Assembly (NCBI RefSeq): GCF_005434975.1 | Contig: NZ_SKCJ01000001.1 | Location: 878,001 to 942,000, forward strand | DNA: 64,000 nt | Direction of reading: 5' to 3' | Source of the DNA: Parerythrobacter lutipelagi | GTDB lineage: Bacteria; Pseudomonadota; Alphaproteobacteria; Sphingomonadales; Sphingomonadaceae | Shown here: positions 47,247-55,842 of the stretch, one piece after another | Layout: the number at the start of each line of letters is the position of its first letter | How positions within the stretch are numbered: position 1 is the first letter of the stretch | Program-made: the position numbers and the translations under genes | Notes under the pieces: generated by a model | Databases searched by the model: none | What the model saw: the letters and a program-made list of their open reading frames with translations, nothing else | Told to the model about the DNA's origin: nothing

Positions 47247-48512
47247 TCAGGCGCCCTTTTTCGGCAGGAACTTGCGCCGGCCGAGGATTGCCGCAGCGCC
47301 CAGGCCGAACAGGATCATCATCGGCGGTGCCGGTACCGGCGTTCCGCTCGTGGTCATGCCGCTGGTTGTCATGCCGGAGGTGGTGTTGTTGCCAGAGGTC
47401 GAGCTGGAGGAAGATGTCGACGACGACGTACTAGTCGAGGTTGAGCTGCTGGTCGAGCTCGTGACGTTGCCCGAACTGCTCGTGCTGGTCGAGACGTTCC
47501 CGGAGGTCGACGAGCTGGTGCTCGAACTGCTCGAAACATTGCCCGAGGTCGAACTGCTGCTCGAAACATTGCCGGAAGAGCTGCTGGAAACGTTGCCCGA
47601 GGTGGAGGAGCTGGCATTGTTGCCCGAGCTGCTGGAAACATTGCCCGACGACGTCGACGTGGAAGACGAGCTGGTTACCGCACCAGACGAGGTGCTGACA
47701 TTGCCCGAGCTGGTCGAAGTCGAGCTGGTCACCGAACCGGACGAGGTGCTGACCCCACCGGTGGAGGTGCTCACGCCGCCAGTCGAGGTCGAGACGCCGC
47801 CCGTGGTTGTCGAACTGCCGCCGGTCGAGGTTGAAGTCGAGCTACCGCCGCTGGTGTTGTCGATATCGATATCGATGTTGATGCCGCTGCTCGAGCCGTT
47901 GTCGCCGCCGCTCGAAGTGGAGCTGGAGGTCGAACCGCCGCTGCTGGACGTCGAGCCGCCCGAGGTCGTCGTGCTGGTGCTGACCACGACGCTGCCGCTC
48001 GAACCGCCGCCGCCGCCGAAGAAGCCGCCGAAGAAACCGCCACCGAAGCCGCCGCCATATCCGCCGCCGCCGCCGACGACCGTCACACCGCCGCCGCCGC
48101 CACCCTGGATCGGGGGCATCGGTGCAAGCGGAGCGGGAACCGCTGCCAGCGCCATCCGGTAGACCGGTGCGCAGCGCGGATCGTAATTTCCTGCATAGGC
48201 GCCGTCACGGATCACGCCGCCGCCGTAAGTCCCGTCTCCGCCAGTGTGCATGCCGGGGCCGACCTCTTCACAGGTCACTTCGCGGCGCACGATGCGGCGC
48301 TGGCGATTTTCGGTGCGTTCGACACGGCGCGTCGCCGGGCGACGTTCCTTGATGTATCGAACCGGCTGAGCCTTGACCGACGTTGTCTTGCCGGACTTGT
48401 ATTGCGGGTTGTCCGTGATCTGTTTCTCGGCGACATGCACCGCGCCACCTGCGAGCAGGGCGGTGCCCGCTGCGGTTGCCGACAGTTTCGCCAGGGCCAG
48501 TTTTACCGACAT
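47247..48512 (-). CDS. Gly/Ser/Thr-rich exported protein with PEP-CTERM-like sorting signal
   Basis: 421 residues. N-terminal signal-like helix (VKLALAKLSATAAGTALLAG), a basic stretch (RPATRRVERTENRQRRIVRRE), a region with two Cys, then a Gly/Phe-rich block (GGGFGGGFFGGFFGGGGG) and ~220 residues made almost only of Ser, Thr, Gly and Asn in imperfect repeats such as SSTSGNVSS. The C-terminus TPVPAPPMMILFGLGAAAILGRRKF is a short Pro motif, hydrophobic helix and Arg cluster: a PEP-CTERM-type exosortase signal with PAPP in place of PEP. Likely a heavily glycosylated surface or biofilm protein. Start ATG 48512. The plus-strand open frame opposite is a shadow. Confidence 0.78.
   Translation of the reverse strand: MSVKLALAKLSATAAGTALLAGGAVHVAEKQITDNPQYKSGKTTSVKAQPVRYIKERRPATRRVERTENRQRRIVRREVTCEEVGPGMHTGGDGTYGGGVIRDGAYAGNYDPRCAPVYRMALAAVPAPLAPMPPIQGGGGGGVTVVGGGGGYGGGFGGGFFGGFFGGGGGSSGSVVVSTSTTTSGGSTSSSGGSTSSSTSSGGDNGSSSGINIDIDIDNTSGGSSTSTSTGGSSTTTGGVSTSTGGVSTSTGGVSTSSGSVTSSTSTSSGNVSTSSGAVTSSSSTSTSSGNVSSSSGNNASSSTSGNVSSSSSGNVSSSSSTSGNVSSSSSTSSSTSGNVSTSTSSSGNVTSSTSSSTSTSTSSSTSSSSSTSGNNTTSGMTTSGMTTSGTPVPAPPMMILFGLGAAAILGRRKFLPKKGA
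47364..48060. repeat. Low-complexity repeat region inside the Ser/Thr/Gly-rich gene
   Basis: Dense imperfect tandem repeats of short units around GGAAACGTTGCCCGAGGT-like and GAGCTGGTCGAG-like words encode the Ser/Thr/Asn tract; the adjoining GCC/CCG runs encode polyglycine. Copy number is likely variable. Confidence 0.7.
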
Positions 48513-48730
48513 GGTCAAGCTCTCTCAATCTGCTCGGGCTTTCCGAAGGGACGGCGATTCCGCCCCCACATGAATTCCCTGTCGCATCAAGAAGCGACCA
48601 ACTCCTTAAACGGGCAATGGCGTTAACCAACATTTCGCACTGCGAGAGGCACTTTTTTTGGCCAGTTCCGGCCGATCTGCCCGACCTGTCCCACTATGGA
48701 ACCGAAAGCGCGGCAAATCCTACGCGTTCG

Positions 48731-49771
48731 TTAACTTTCTTCGTCGAACAAACCGGTTTGCGAAGCAGTGCCGGAACCCTTCGGCGGGGCCATTTCCAGG
48801 TGATTCCATCCCGCATCGTTGAGGCAGCGCCCGCGTGCGGTGCGCGCCACCAGACCAAGCTGGATGAGGTAGGGCTCGATCACTTCCTCCACCGTATCGC
48901 GCGGTTCGGAGAGGCCCGCTGCGAGCGTTTCGACCCCGACCGGCCCGCCCTTATAGGTCGTCGCAATCATCGTCAGATAGCGCCGGTCCATCGCATCGAG
49001 GCCGAGCCGGTCGATCTCCAGCCGGGTCAGCGCGTTGTCGGCAATCGCCTTGGTAACCGTGCCATCGCCCGCAACATGGGCGAAGTCGCGCACACGGCGC
49101 ATCAATCGCCCGGCGACACGCGGCGTACCGCGCGAACGGCGGGCAATTTCGCGCGCGCCCGCCGGGTCGATTTCCATGCCGAGCAGCGTGGCACCGCGGG
49201 TCACGACCTTGTCCAGCTCCTCGTGGCTGTAGAAGTTGAGCCGCACCGGAATGCCGAAGCGGTCGCGCAACGGGGTTGTCAGCAAGCCCTGCCGCGTGGT
49301 CGCACCGACCAGAGTGAACGGCGGTAAGTCGATCCGCACGCTGCGCGCGGACGGCCCCTCACCGATGATCAGGTCGAGCGCGCGGTCCTCCATCGCCGGG
49401 TAGAGCACTTCCTCGACCACCGGATTGAGCCGGTGGATCTCGTCGATAAACAGCACATCATGCGGCTCGAGATTGGTCAGCAGCGCGGCCAGATCGCCCG
49501 CCTTGGCGATCACCGGGCCGGACGTGGCGCGAAAACCGACGCCCAGTTCCCGCGCGACGATCTGCGCCAGCGTGGTCTTGCCTAGGCCGGGCGGCCCGAA
49601 GAACAGCACATGGTCCATCGCCTCCGAACGCGACTTGGCGCTTTCGATAAACACGCGCAGATTGTCCCGCGCCGCCTCCTGCCCGATAAACTCGGCCAGC
49701 GACTTGGGCCGCAGCGCCGCATCGGGATCGTCCGGCTGGCGATCGGGGGTGTGAAGGGGCTGGTCGGTCAT
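48731..49771 (-). CDS. ruvB: Holliday junction branch migration ATPase RuvB
   Basis: 346 residues, full length. Walker A GPPGLGKT, Walker B FIDEIHR, sensor [10 protein letters not shown], and Arg finger region in [10 protein letters not shown]-terminal winged helix with GLARTARGR-like [14 protein letters not shown] 49771 overlaps the stop of the inserted orphan gene. Encoded downstream of ruvA on the same strand, with two other genes between. Confidence 0.97.
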   Translation of the reverse strand: MTDQPLHTPDRQPDDPDAALRPKSLAEFIGQEAARDNLRVFIESAKSRSEAMDHVLFFGPPGLGKTTLAQIVARELGVGFRATSGPVIAKAGDLAALLTNLEPHDVLFIDEIHRLNPVVEEVLYPAMEDRALDLIIGEGPSARSVRIDLPPFTLVGATTRQGLLTTPLRDRFGIPVRLNFYSHEELDKVVTRGATLLGMEIDPAGAREIARRSRGTPRVAGRLMRRVRDFAHVAGDGTVTKAIADNALTRLEIDRLGLDAMDRRYLTMIATTYKGGPVGVETLAAGLSEPRDTVEEVIEPYLIQLGLVARTARGRCLNDAGWNHLEMAPPKGSGTASQTGLFDEES

Positions 49772-50286
49772 GTCAGAGCGTCTAGAGCGACGAACGATCC
49801 CAGAATGAAGAATGCCAGACTTAGCACCACGAATGCGATGGCAGTATACTCCCAACGTTCCCCGATCTTGTATGGTCGCTGACCATCGATACCGTCCGAG
49901 CTAGCGTCATAAATCTTGGCTTTCGATTTCCATGCATCGGCCATCGAAGACTGCATGTAATACACTTGAGAAAAATAGGCAGTGATGAAGGACGTTAGAA
50001 CGGACGACAGTCCGCATGAAAACCAGATGAAAGACCAAAATATTGCTCTTGGCTCGATTACCGTGCCTCCATTTCCTATAAAGGTAAGAAGTGAGACCAA
50101 GCTTGCTCCGTTCACCAAGAACAGTGATTTCAAAGTAGCTTGTGCCATATCCATAGAGTATTGCAGTCGGTTCTTGGTATCCTCCCACTCTTCTACATAG
50201 TCAGCGGCCGCGAGCTGCTTCTCCCGCTCCACTTTCGGTTCCTTTCTGATGATGGTCAGCCGATTCAGTAGATCACGGATACTCAA
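49768..50286 (-). CDS. Membrane protein of unknown function inserted between ruvA and ruvB
   Basis: 172 residues from a TTG start that overlaps the dsrE stop (TTGA); no ATG or GTG fits. A charged helical N-terminus ([25 protein letters not shown]) is followed by three hydrophobic helices ([43 protein letters not shown] and [19 protein letters not shown]). Codon use is visibly AT-richer than all neighbours, suggesting recent acquisition. Similar proteins occur sporadically in mobile regions as I recall; no function is known. Confidence 0.72.
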   Translation of the reverse strand: MSIRDLLNRLTIIRKEPKVEREKQLAAADYVEEWEDTKNRLQYSMDMAQATLKSLFLVNGASLVSLLTFIGNGGTVIEPRAIFWSFIWFSCGLSSVLTSFITAYFSQVYYMQSSMADAWKSKAKIYDASSDGIDGQRPYKIGERWEYTAIAFVVLSLAFFILGSFVALDALT

Positions 50287-50849
50287 AACGGGTTCACCGT
50301 ATAGCCGCGCTGTTGCAGCAGTGCGTGCGCGGTCATGGCGCTGAGCGCGGTTTCGACGCCGGGGATCAGATCTTCCTGCGCGATGCCATAGGCCGCGCCG
50401 CTCTGGCCGCAGAGGATGAACCGCACGCCTTGCCCAAGCATTTCGCGCACCATCGCGCCTGAGGGGTTTTCGCTCGCTTCCGCGCCCTCTTCCTGCCGCG
50501 CCGCCCACGCCTCGTCGCTCAGCAGGTCCATCGAGGCCTTGCCGTGGACCACCACCGCCACCCGAATGTTGTCTTCCGGCACGCCCGCCGCAACGTGCAT
50601 GTTGATGAAGCGCGCCGCGCTCTCGAACCCGCGATTGCGCTTGCCCTCTTCCGCCGGGGCCGCAACGTCGAACGCGTGCGAGAACTCCGTATCGGCGGGC
50701 ACGGTGTCGATGCCTTCGATCGGCGCATGCGGGCCGAACTCCTCGAACACCGGGCCGGTCTTGAATGCCGACATATCCTGCGCGGCGGCAGGACTCGCCA
50801 GTGCCAGCGCGGCCATTGCCATCACAATTCGCATAGTGTTCTCCATCAT
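50283..50849 (-). CDS. DsrE family periplasmic protein
   Basis: About 188 residues: signal peptide (RIVMAMAALALASPAAA-QDM) then a DsrE/DsrF-like domain with NMHVAAGVPEDNIRVAVVVHGKAS and VRFILCGQSGAAYG, where Cys146 lies at the usual active-site position. DsrE relatives relay sulfur or act as peroxiredoxin-like proteins. Start may be ATG 50849 or 50846; both overlap the ruvA stop. Downstream overlap with the orphan membrane protein gene. Confidence 0.82.
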   Translation of the reverse strand: MMENTMRIVMAMAALALASPAAAQDMSAFKTGPVFEEFGPHAPIEGIDTVPADTEFSHAFDVAAPAEEGKRNRGFESAARFINMHVAAGVPEDNIRVAVVVHGKASMDLLSDEAWAARQEEGAEASENPSGAMVREMLGQGVRFILCGQSGAAYGIAQEDLIPGVETALSAMTAHALLQQRGYTVNPF

Positions 50850-51457
50850 CCCGCTGCCTTCTTCAACGCCACCCGGATCAGGTCGCTTTCGCCCGCGCCT
50901 TCGCCCAGCTCGCCTTGTGCCAGCGCGACGGCGCGCGCAGCGACGGCGGGCTTGAAGCCGAGGTTTTCCAATGCGCTCACCGCGTCGGCGCTGGCGCTGG
51001 AAACGGCAGGGGTGTTGACACTGTTGACACTCCCCTCGCCCCCGGAAGTCGGCAGCGCGCCGGCCTTGTCCTTGAGCTCGTTGACGATCCGCCCGGCCAG
51101 CTTCGGCCCGACCCCGTTGGCGCGTGCGACCATCGCCGCGTCACCCTGCGCGCAGGCGGCCTGAACCTCGGCAGTCGAGAGCGCGGACAGGATCGCCAGG
51201 GCGACCTTGCTGCCCACGCCCTGCACCTGTGTGAGCAAGCGGAACCAGTCACGTTCCGACCCTTCGGCAAAACCGAGCAACCGCATGTCGTTCTCGCTCA
51301 CCTGCAAATCGGTGTAGACCGTGCAAGCTTCGCCTACTTCGCCCAGTGCGCTGAGCGTGCGGGCCGAGCAGTGGACGAGATAGCCTACGCCCTGCACGTC
51401 GATCACCGCCCAGTCTGTGCCGGTTTCGTCGAGCAGGCCCCGAAGTTTCGCAATCAT
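50846..51457 (-). CDS. ruvA: Holliday junction DNA helicase subunit RuvA
   Basis: 203 residues: OB-fold domain 1 (MIAKLRGLLDETGTDWAVIDVQGVGYLV), tandem helix-hairpin-helix (LTQVQGVGSKVALAILS and ANGVGPKLAGRIVNELKDK), a flexible linker and the C-terminal domain III (ALENLGFKPAVAARAVA) that binds RuvB. Directs RuvB to four-way junctions. No LexA-type GTTC-N7-GTTC box is obvious upstream. Confidence 0.96.
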   Translation of the reverse strand: MIAKLRGLLDETGTDWAVIDVQGVGYLVHCSARTLSALGEVGEACTVYTDLQVSENDMRLLGFAEGSERDWFRLLTQVQGVGSKVALAILSALSTAEVQAACAQGDAAMVARANGVGPKLAGRIVNELKDKAGALPTSGGEGSVNSVNTPAVSSASADAVSALENLGFKPAVAARAVALAQGELGEGAGESDLIRVALKKAAG

Positions 51458-51550
51458 AAGGCGTGTTTCGCAATCATGGTTTGTTCCTGCCGCACAACCG
51501 GGGTTTTGGCCAGTGGGAGTTTGGCCTTAACGCCCAGCCGGAGCAATCCA

Positions 51551-51586
51551 GTTGACACTTGCTTGACGAAGTTGACACCGTGTCAA
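51551..51586. promoter_or_regulatory. Possible operator with TTGACAC half-sites
   Basis: TTGACAC (51572-51578), one base, GTGTCAA (51580-51586) forms a perfect palindrome; further TTGAC half-sites begin at 51552 and 51563. Binding protein unknown. Confidence 0.4.
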
Positions 51587-51681
51587 GCAGGACGATTTCA
51601 TTTATAGCATTGTAATTAGGTATTTTTCCGCCAATCGTGTGGTAAGCCCTCCAGTAGAGAGCACCCCGCCCCAGCTTGCCG

Positions 51682-51765
51682 CGTCATTGCGAGCGTAGCA
51701 GGGCGATCCACAGCGCCCGGTGCGGTCCATGGATTGATTTCATTCCGCTTCGTAGCAAATCGCAG
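51682..51765. repeat. Degenerate palindromic intergenic repeat
   Basis: Left arm CGTCATTGCGAGCGTAGCAG... ending GATCCA (to 51710) and right arm TGGATTG...CGCTTCGTAGC (51730-51765) resemble the widespread bacterial GTCATTGCGAGCG/AGCAATCCA inverted repeat, with several mismatches. Confidence 0.5.
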
Positions 51766-51846
51766 CGGTGTAGGAAAATGCTGCTTCACCGCGCCCCAGT
51801 AAAGGTGAAGTGGACAGCACGCGGCGCTTGCGACATGAAAGCCGGC

Positions 51847-52923
51847 ATGAGCTGGAACACGTTCGGGCGCGTGCTGCGCTTCACCACCTGGGGGGAAAGC
51901 CACGGGCCTGCACTGGGCGCGGTGCTGGACGGCTGCCCGCCGGGAATTGTGCTGGACGAAACTGCGATCCAGCCGTTCCTCGATGCGCGCAAGCCGGGGC
52001 AGAACCGCTTCACCACTCAGCGCAAGGAACCCGATCAGGTCCGCATTCTCTCCGGCACCTTCGAGGGGCGGACGACCGGCACGCCGATTTCGATGATGAT
52101 CGAGAATGTGGACCAGCGCAGCAAGGATTATTCGGAAGTCGCCAAGGCTTATCGCCCGGGTCATGCCGACTACGCCTATGACGCGAAATACGGCTTCCGC
52201 GACTATCGCGGCGGCGGGCGATCCTCTGCGCGCGAAACAGCGGCGCGGGTGGCGGCGGGCGCGGTCGCGCGGCTGATCGTGCCGCAAGTGACGATCACCG
52301 CCTATGTCTGCCAGGTCGGCGACGACGAGATCGACCGCAGCACGATGAATTTCGATGAAATCGGCAACAACCCGTTCTTCTGCCCGGACAGCTGGGCGGC
52401 GAAGCGGTGGGAAGCGAAAATCGACGCCGCACGCAAGGCCGGTTCGTCACTCGGCGCAGTCGTCGAATGCGTGGCCGAGGGGGTTCCCGCAGGCTGGGGC
52501 GCGCCGGTCTATGCCAAACTCGACAGCGATCTGGCCGCCGGGATGATGAGCATCAACGCGGTCAAGGGTGTGGAGATCGGCGACGGCTTCGGCGCGGCGT
52601 CGCTATCGGGTGAGCAGAACGCCGACCCGATGCGCGCAGGCGAGAACGGGACGCCGGAATTCGAAGCCAATCATGCAGGCGGTATCGCAGGCGGCATCTC
52701 GACCGGCCAGCCGGTGGTCTGCCGCGTGGCGTTCAAGCCGACCAGTTCGATCCTGACCCCGGTCGATACGATCACCAAAGAGGGCGAGAACACGGAAATC
52801 ATGACCAAGGGCCGCCACGACCCCTGCGTCGGCATCCGCGGGACACCGGTGGTCGCCGCGATGATGGCGCTGGTTTTGGCGGACCACATGATGCTGCACC
52901 GCGCTCAAGTAGCGCAGCGATAG
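51847..52923 (+). CDS. aroC: Chorismate synthase
   Basis: FMN-dependent last step of the shikimate pathway. 358 residues starting [20 protein letters not shown], the standard N-terminus (MKAGM five residues upstream is possible). Signatures: [29 protein letters not shown] and [19 protein letters not shown]. The last codons (QVAQR, then TAG) lie within a 35-bp tandem repeat that continues past the stop. Confidence 0.97.
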   Translation: MSWNTFGRVLRFTTWGESHGPALGAVLDGCPPGIVLDETAIQPFLDARKPGQNRFTTQRKEPDQVRILSGTFEGRTTGTPISMMIENVDQRSKDYSEVAKAYRPGHADYAYDAKYGFRDYRGGGRSSARETAARVAAGAVARLIVPQVTITAYVCQVGDDEIDRSTMNFDEIGNNPFFCPDSWAAKRWEAKIDAARKAGSSLGAVVECVAEGVPAGWGAPVYAKLDSDLAAGMMSINAVKGVEIGDGFGAASLSGEQNADPMRAGENGTPEFEANHAGGIAGGISTGQPVVCRVAFKPTSSILTPVDTITKEGENTEIMTKGRHDPCVGIRGTPVVAAMMALVLADHMMLHRAQVAQR

Positions 52924-52999
52924 CGCAACAAGGACTCGCTCAATTAGCGAAGCGATAGCGCAACGAGGACTCGCTCAAGTAGCGAAGCGATAGCGAGAC
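52903..52999 (+). repeat. 35-bp tandem repeat, ~2.7 copies, spanning the aroC stop codon
   Basis: Unit begins GCTCAAGTAGCGCAGCGATAG and ends ...GGACTC; copies start at 52903, 52938 and 52973 with few mismatches. Each copy re-encodes the aroC tail and its TAG stop. Confidence 0.85.
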
Positions 53000-53018
53000 G
53001 GAAACACGCGCGGCGCGA

Positions 53019-53654
53019 CTATCGCCGCCGTTTCAGCACCAGATAGAGCGCGCCCTCGCCCCCATGTCTGCGGTGCGCCCGGCGGATGGCGGCGATATCC
53101 GAACCGTGCGGTCCGGCAGCCAGCCAGTCGAGCACCTTCGCGCGGATTGCCCCTCTCCGGTCGCCTCTGTCCGCCGCTTCGACCGGACGCGATTTTCCGG
53201 TCACCAGCAAGACAAGCCGCGCGCCCATCGCCTTGGCCTGGAACAGTCCGCTGTCGAGCCGATGATAGGCGGCGTCGAGTGTGTGGCCGTGCATGTCGAG
53301 CGAGAAATCGGGATCGACCTGTCCGGCCTTGAGCTTGCGGTCCCAATGCGAATCGAGGCCGTGCTGCGGCAAGGGTTCGGGTTTGCGCCGGGGCGGTGCC
53401 GGAGCCGCGCTGCGCCCGAGTGATGGTGGCGCCGAACCGACACCTTTCTCGATGAGTTCCTGAAAGCCGGGCTGGCGCTGCGGCATGACCGGACCGGGCC
53501 GGACCGGCAGGGGTGATGGCGCAGGCTGGTCCCGCTCCTGCGCAGCTGCGGCGCGCGACGGGACCGGGCGGCGCGTTTCCAGCGGGGTCACAGTCGCCGC
53601 GAGCTTTTCCCACGCGGCCGCTTCCGCTTCGTTCAGTCCGCGCGGATGGGTCAT
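53019..53654 (-). CDS. Smr domain protein
   Basis: 211 residues. Disordered, Pro/Arg-rich N-terminal half, then an Smr domain: LDMHGHTLDAAY (the LDLHG-type motif) and LVLLVTGKSR, ending HGGEGALYLVLKRRR. Smr domains nick or cleave nucleic acids. The start ATG 53654 overlaps the mltA stop by 4 bases, so it closes the operon tim44-like, mltA, smr seen in many alphaproteobacteria. Confidence 0.9.
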   Translation of the reverse strand: MTHPRGLNEAEAAAWEKLAATVTPLETRRPVPSRAAAAQERDQPAPSPLPVRPGPVMPQRQPGFQELIEKGVGSAPPSLGRSAAPAPPRRKPEPLPQHGLDSHWDRKLKAGQVDPDFSLDMHGHTLDAAYHRLDSGLFQAKAMGARLVLLVTGKSRPVEAADRGDRRGAIRAKVLDWLAAGPHGSDIAAIRRAHRRHGGEGALYLVLKRRR

Positions 53655-54844
53655 TGCCGATCGAGGCGGTCGGCGGCGCTCTTGGGCAGGAGGATGTAGG
53701 CTGTACCGCGCGCACTCATGCCGCCGGCAATCTCACGAGCGTCTTCGCCCGCGCCCCAGAATGTGTCGAACCGGTTTGCGCCCTTGATCGCGCCGCCGGT
53801 GTCCTGCGCCACCCACAAGCCGCTCGCCGCCGGATTCTCCATCCGGAGCCACACCGGCGCGCCGTAGGGGACGAATCTGGGATCGACTGCGACAGAGCTG
53901 CGCCCGCGCACCGGCACTCCGATCGAACCGATCGGCCCGTCGCCGGTCAATTCGCGGAAGAACACCCAACTCTCGTTAAGCCGCATCAGCGCGCGGCCTT
54001 CCTCCGGATTCTCGCGAATATACTGCATGATGCCCTGCATCGATCCGGGATATTTGCCCGGGCCCTCGCCCAGCAACCCGCGCTCTCGCATGACCCCGCC
54101 AATGCCGGTGTAGCTGTGGCCGTTCTGGTTGTCGTAACCAATCCGGATGACCTCGCCCTCAGGCGATATCAGCCGGCCCGAACCCTGTATCTGGAGGAAG
54201 AAAAACTCGACCGGGTCCGCCGCCCAGGCAATCGGCGTGTTGCTCGATGCCAGCGCGCCGTCTTCGATCTGCGCACGGGTGTAATGCTCGGTGCATGATC
54301 CATCGGGCAATCTGCGGCTGAGCGGCGCGCGGCCTGTCCGTTCGCTGTCCGGGATATCATCCCGCCAGCAGCGCTCGAGATCGTTCGGCGTGGCGTAAAC
54401 CGGCACGTGGAAGCCGGGGCGGCGGGTGCGCGATCCGGCGATCTGCGGCTCGAAATAGCCGGTGGCGAATGCTGAGCCAGTTCCGATTCTGACGGTCTGA
54501 AAATTGTCGTTGAAGAAATCGCCCGGATCGCCGGAATGGCTGCGCGCTGCGGCGCACACCGTCTCCCAGTCAGATGTCACGGTAAGCCCGGACAAATCGG
54601 GCCGTCTGACAGCAACCGGACAGGATTCGACGAATGCGGAAAGCGCAGCGGCGGCGTCATCCCGCTCGTAACGGGGGAGGCCGGCCAGGCTGGCACTTCG
54701 CGCACCGAGCATCAGTGCCGAAGTAGCCACCGGGTTCGTAGGTGGAACCGCTACGGGCGCATCCGGTTTGGGAATGACGCCCGCACAGGCGGAGAGCATC
54801 GCCGCACCGGCAAGGATCGACAGCCGGCGAAACGCAACCATCAT
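53651..54844 (-). CDS. mltA: Membrane-bound lytic murein transglycosylase A
   Basis: About 397 residues. Lipoprotein signal with lipobox LSAC (MVAFRRLSILAGAAMLSAC). MltA domain includes GTGSAFATGYFEPQIAGS, FFLQIQGSG and the C-terminal 3D domain VAVDPRFVPYGAPVWL, VAQDTGGAIKGANRFD and WGAG, with catalytic Asp in QDTGGAI. Cleaves peptidoglycan to 1,6-anhydro-muropeptides. ATG 54844 or 54841 start. Eight bases after the Tim44-domain gene. Confidence 0.94.
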   Translation of the reverse strand: MMVAFRRLSILAGAAMLSACAGVIPKPDAPVAVPPTNPVATSALMLGARSASLAGLPRYERDDAAAALSAFVESCPVAVRRPDLSGLTVTSDWETVCAAARSHSGDPGDFFNDNFQTVRIGTGSAFATGYFEPQIAGSRTRRPGFHVPVYATPNDLERCWRDDIPDSERTGRAPLSRRLPDGSCTEHYTRAQIEDGALASSNTPIAWAADPVEFFFLQIQGSGRLISPEGEVIRIGYDNQNGHSYTGIGGVMRERGLLGEGPGKYPGSMQGIMQYIRENPEEGRALMRLNESWVFFRELTGDGPIGSIGVPVRGRSSVAVDPRFVPYGAPVWLRMENPAASGLWVAQDTGGAIKGANRFDTFWGAGEDAREIAGGMSARGTAYILLPKSAADRLDRQ

Positions 54845-54851
54845 TGGCGGG

Positions 54852-55523
54852 TCAGCCCTGGTCGGTCTCGTCGAGCAGCCAGTTGGGATCATCGGCTTTC
54901 ACATCGCGTGAGAAAGTCCAGATGTCGCGGCTCTCGATCGCATCGTCGAGCGATCCGGCGATCATGGTGCCATCCTTGTCGCGTGTAATCATGGCGATGT
55001 CGGACAGGAAACGGACTGCAACGCGGGCAGTGCGCCCATCCAGTTCCGCGCGGTCGATCACCGCGTCTTCGATCCGCACAAGACGGTTGTCCACCTGTTC
55101 ACCGGATTCTTCGCGCATGGCAATGGCAGCATCGAAGCTGGCGTAGACGTCATCGTCGCACAGTTCGCGCAAGGTTTCGCGGTCACCCTGCCAGAACGCT
55201 TCGAGCACGACGGCGTAAGCGCCTTTCGCACCTTCGAGGAACGCGGTGATGTCGAACCGGCGGTCAGCCGACGCGATGGCTCGCACGCCCTGTTCCACGG
55301 CGGGGATCACATCGGACATCGGCTGCGCCCGGAACTGGCCCTGATTGGCTGGCTGCGAAGGCTGATCGTCTTCGGCCTGCGGTTTGGGCTGCGCGGTCGG
55401 GTCGAAGCGGGTCGGGATCGATTCCTCCTCATGCTCGGCACGGCGGCCCAGCACGGAATACAGCCGCATGCCCAAAAAGGCTGCAACCATTGCGAGGATG
55501 ACGATTGATACGATCTGATCCAT
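54852..55523 (-). CDS. Tim44/TimA domain protein
   Basis: 223 residues from ATG 55523 (MDQIVSIVILAMVAAFLGMRL, one membrane helix). A linker rich in Gln/Pro/Asp follows, then the Tim44-like domain from ~85: FLEGAKGAYAVVLEAFWQGDRETLRELCDDDVY and later SDIAMITRDKDGTMIAG. Related alphaproteobacterial proteins assist protein transport across or into the inner membrane. Head of the operon with mltA and smr; divergent from secB. Confidence 0.92.
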   Translation of the reverse strand: MDQIVSIVILAMVAAFLGMRLYSVLGRRAEHEEESIPTRFDPTAQPKPQAEDDQPSQPANQGQFRAQPMSDVIPAVEQGVRAIASADRRFDITAFLEGAKGAYAVVLEAFWQGDRETLRELCDDDVYASFDAAIAMREESGEQVDNRLVRIEDAVIDRAELDGRTARVAVRFLSDIAMITRDKDGTMIAGSLDDAIESRDIWTFSRDVKADDPNWLLDETDQG

Positions 55524-55686
55524 TAACCCAGTCTCTTTCCGGCCGGTCGCAAAATCGGTCCCCGGCACGCTCATGTCTTACTGCCTTAAATAGGAAAGGA
55601 TTACAAATGAACAACGCCTGTGTTCCGCCCGCCCTTGTTCCGCTCGCCTTGTCGCGCGGCACAGCCATTTGATCGGAACCCTCCGG

Positions 55687-55746
55687 CCCCAATGCGTGCC
55701 CCAATGCGTGCTCCATTGCGTGCTCCATTGCGTGCTCCATTGCGGG
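55687..55746. repeat. Five 12-bp tandem repeats upstream of secB
   Basis: CCCCAATGCGTG x2 (55687-55710), CTCCATTGCGTG x2 (55711-55734), CTCCATTGCGGG (55735-55746). Exact 12-base period. Confidence 0.9.
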
Positions 55747-55842
55747 CGCGCGCGAGCGGTGCTAGGCGCGCCGCCGAACCAGGCCCCGGGTCCAACGCCT
55801 GTGGCTGCGCACTAGACTCTCGAACACGGAAGACCGATTATC

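Larger units (their letters stand above)
51458..51846. other. 388-base intergenic region between ruvA and aroC
   Basis: Contains direct and inverted GTTGACAC elements around 51551-51586 and a degenerate palindromic repeat at 51682-51765. Open frames here lack coding features. Probably carries the divergent promoters of ruvA and aroC. Confidence 0.6.

Noticed and set aside
47230-48162. 310-codon plus-strand frame rich in Leu/Val/Glu/Pro
   Set aside because: Mirror image of the Ser/Thr/Gly-rich gene; its periodicity is the complement of that repeat, and the minus strand has a signal peptide and a CTERM tail.
52903-52999. Possible CRISPR array
   Set aside because: The 35-bp units are directly contiguous without spacers, only ~2.7 copies and no cas genes.
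55687-55746. Short coding repeat (MEHA-type) on the minus strand
   Set aside because: Frame created by the 12-bp repeat only; no start site or conserved product.
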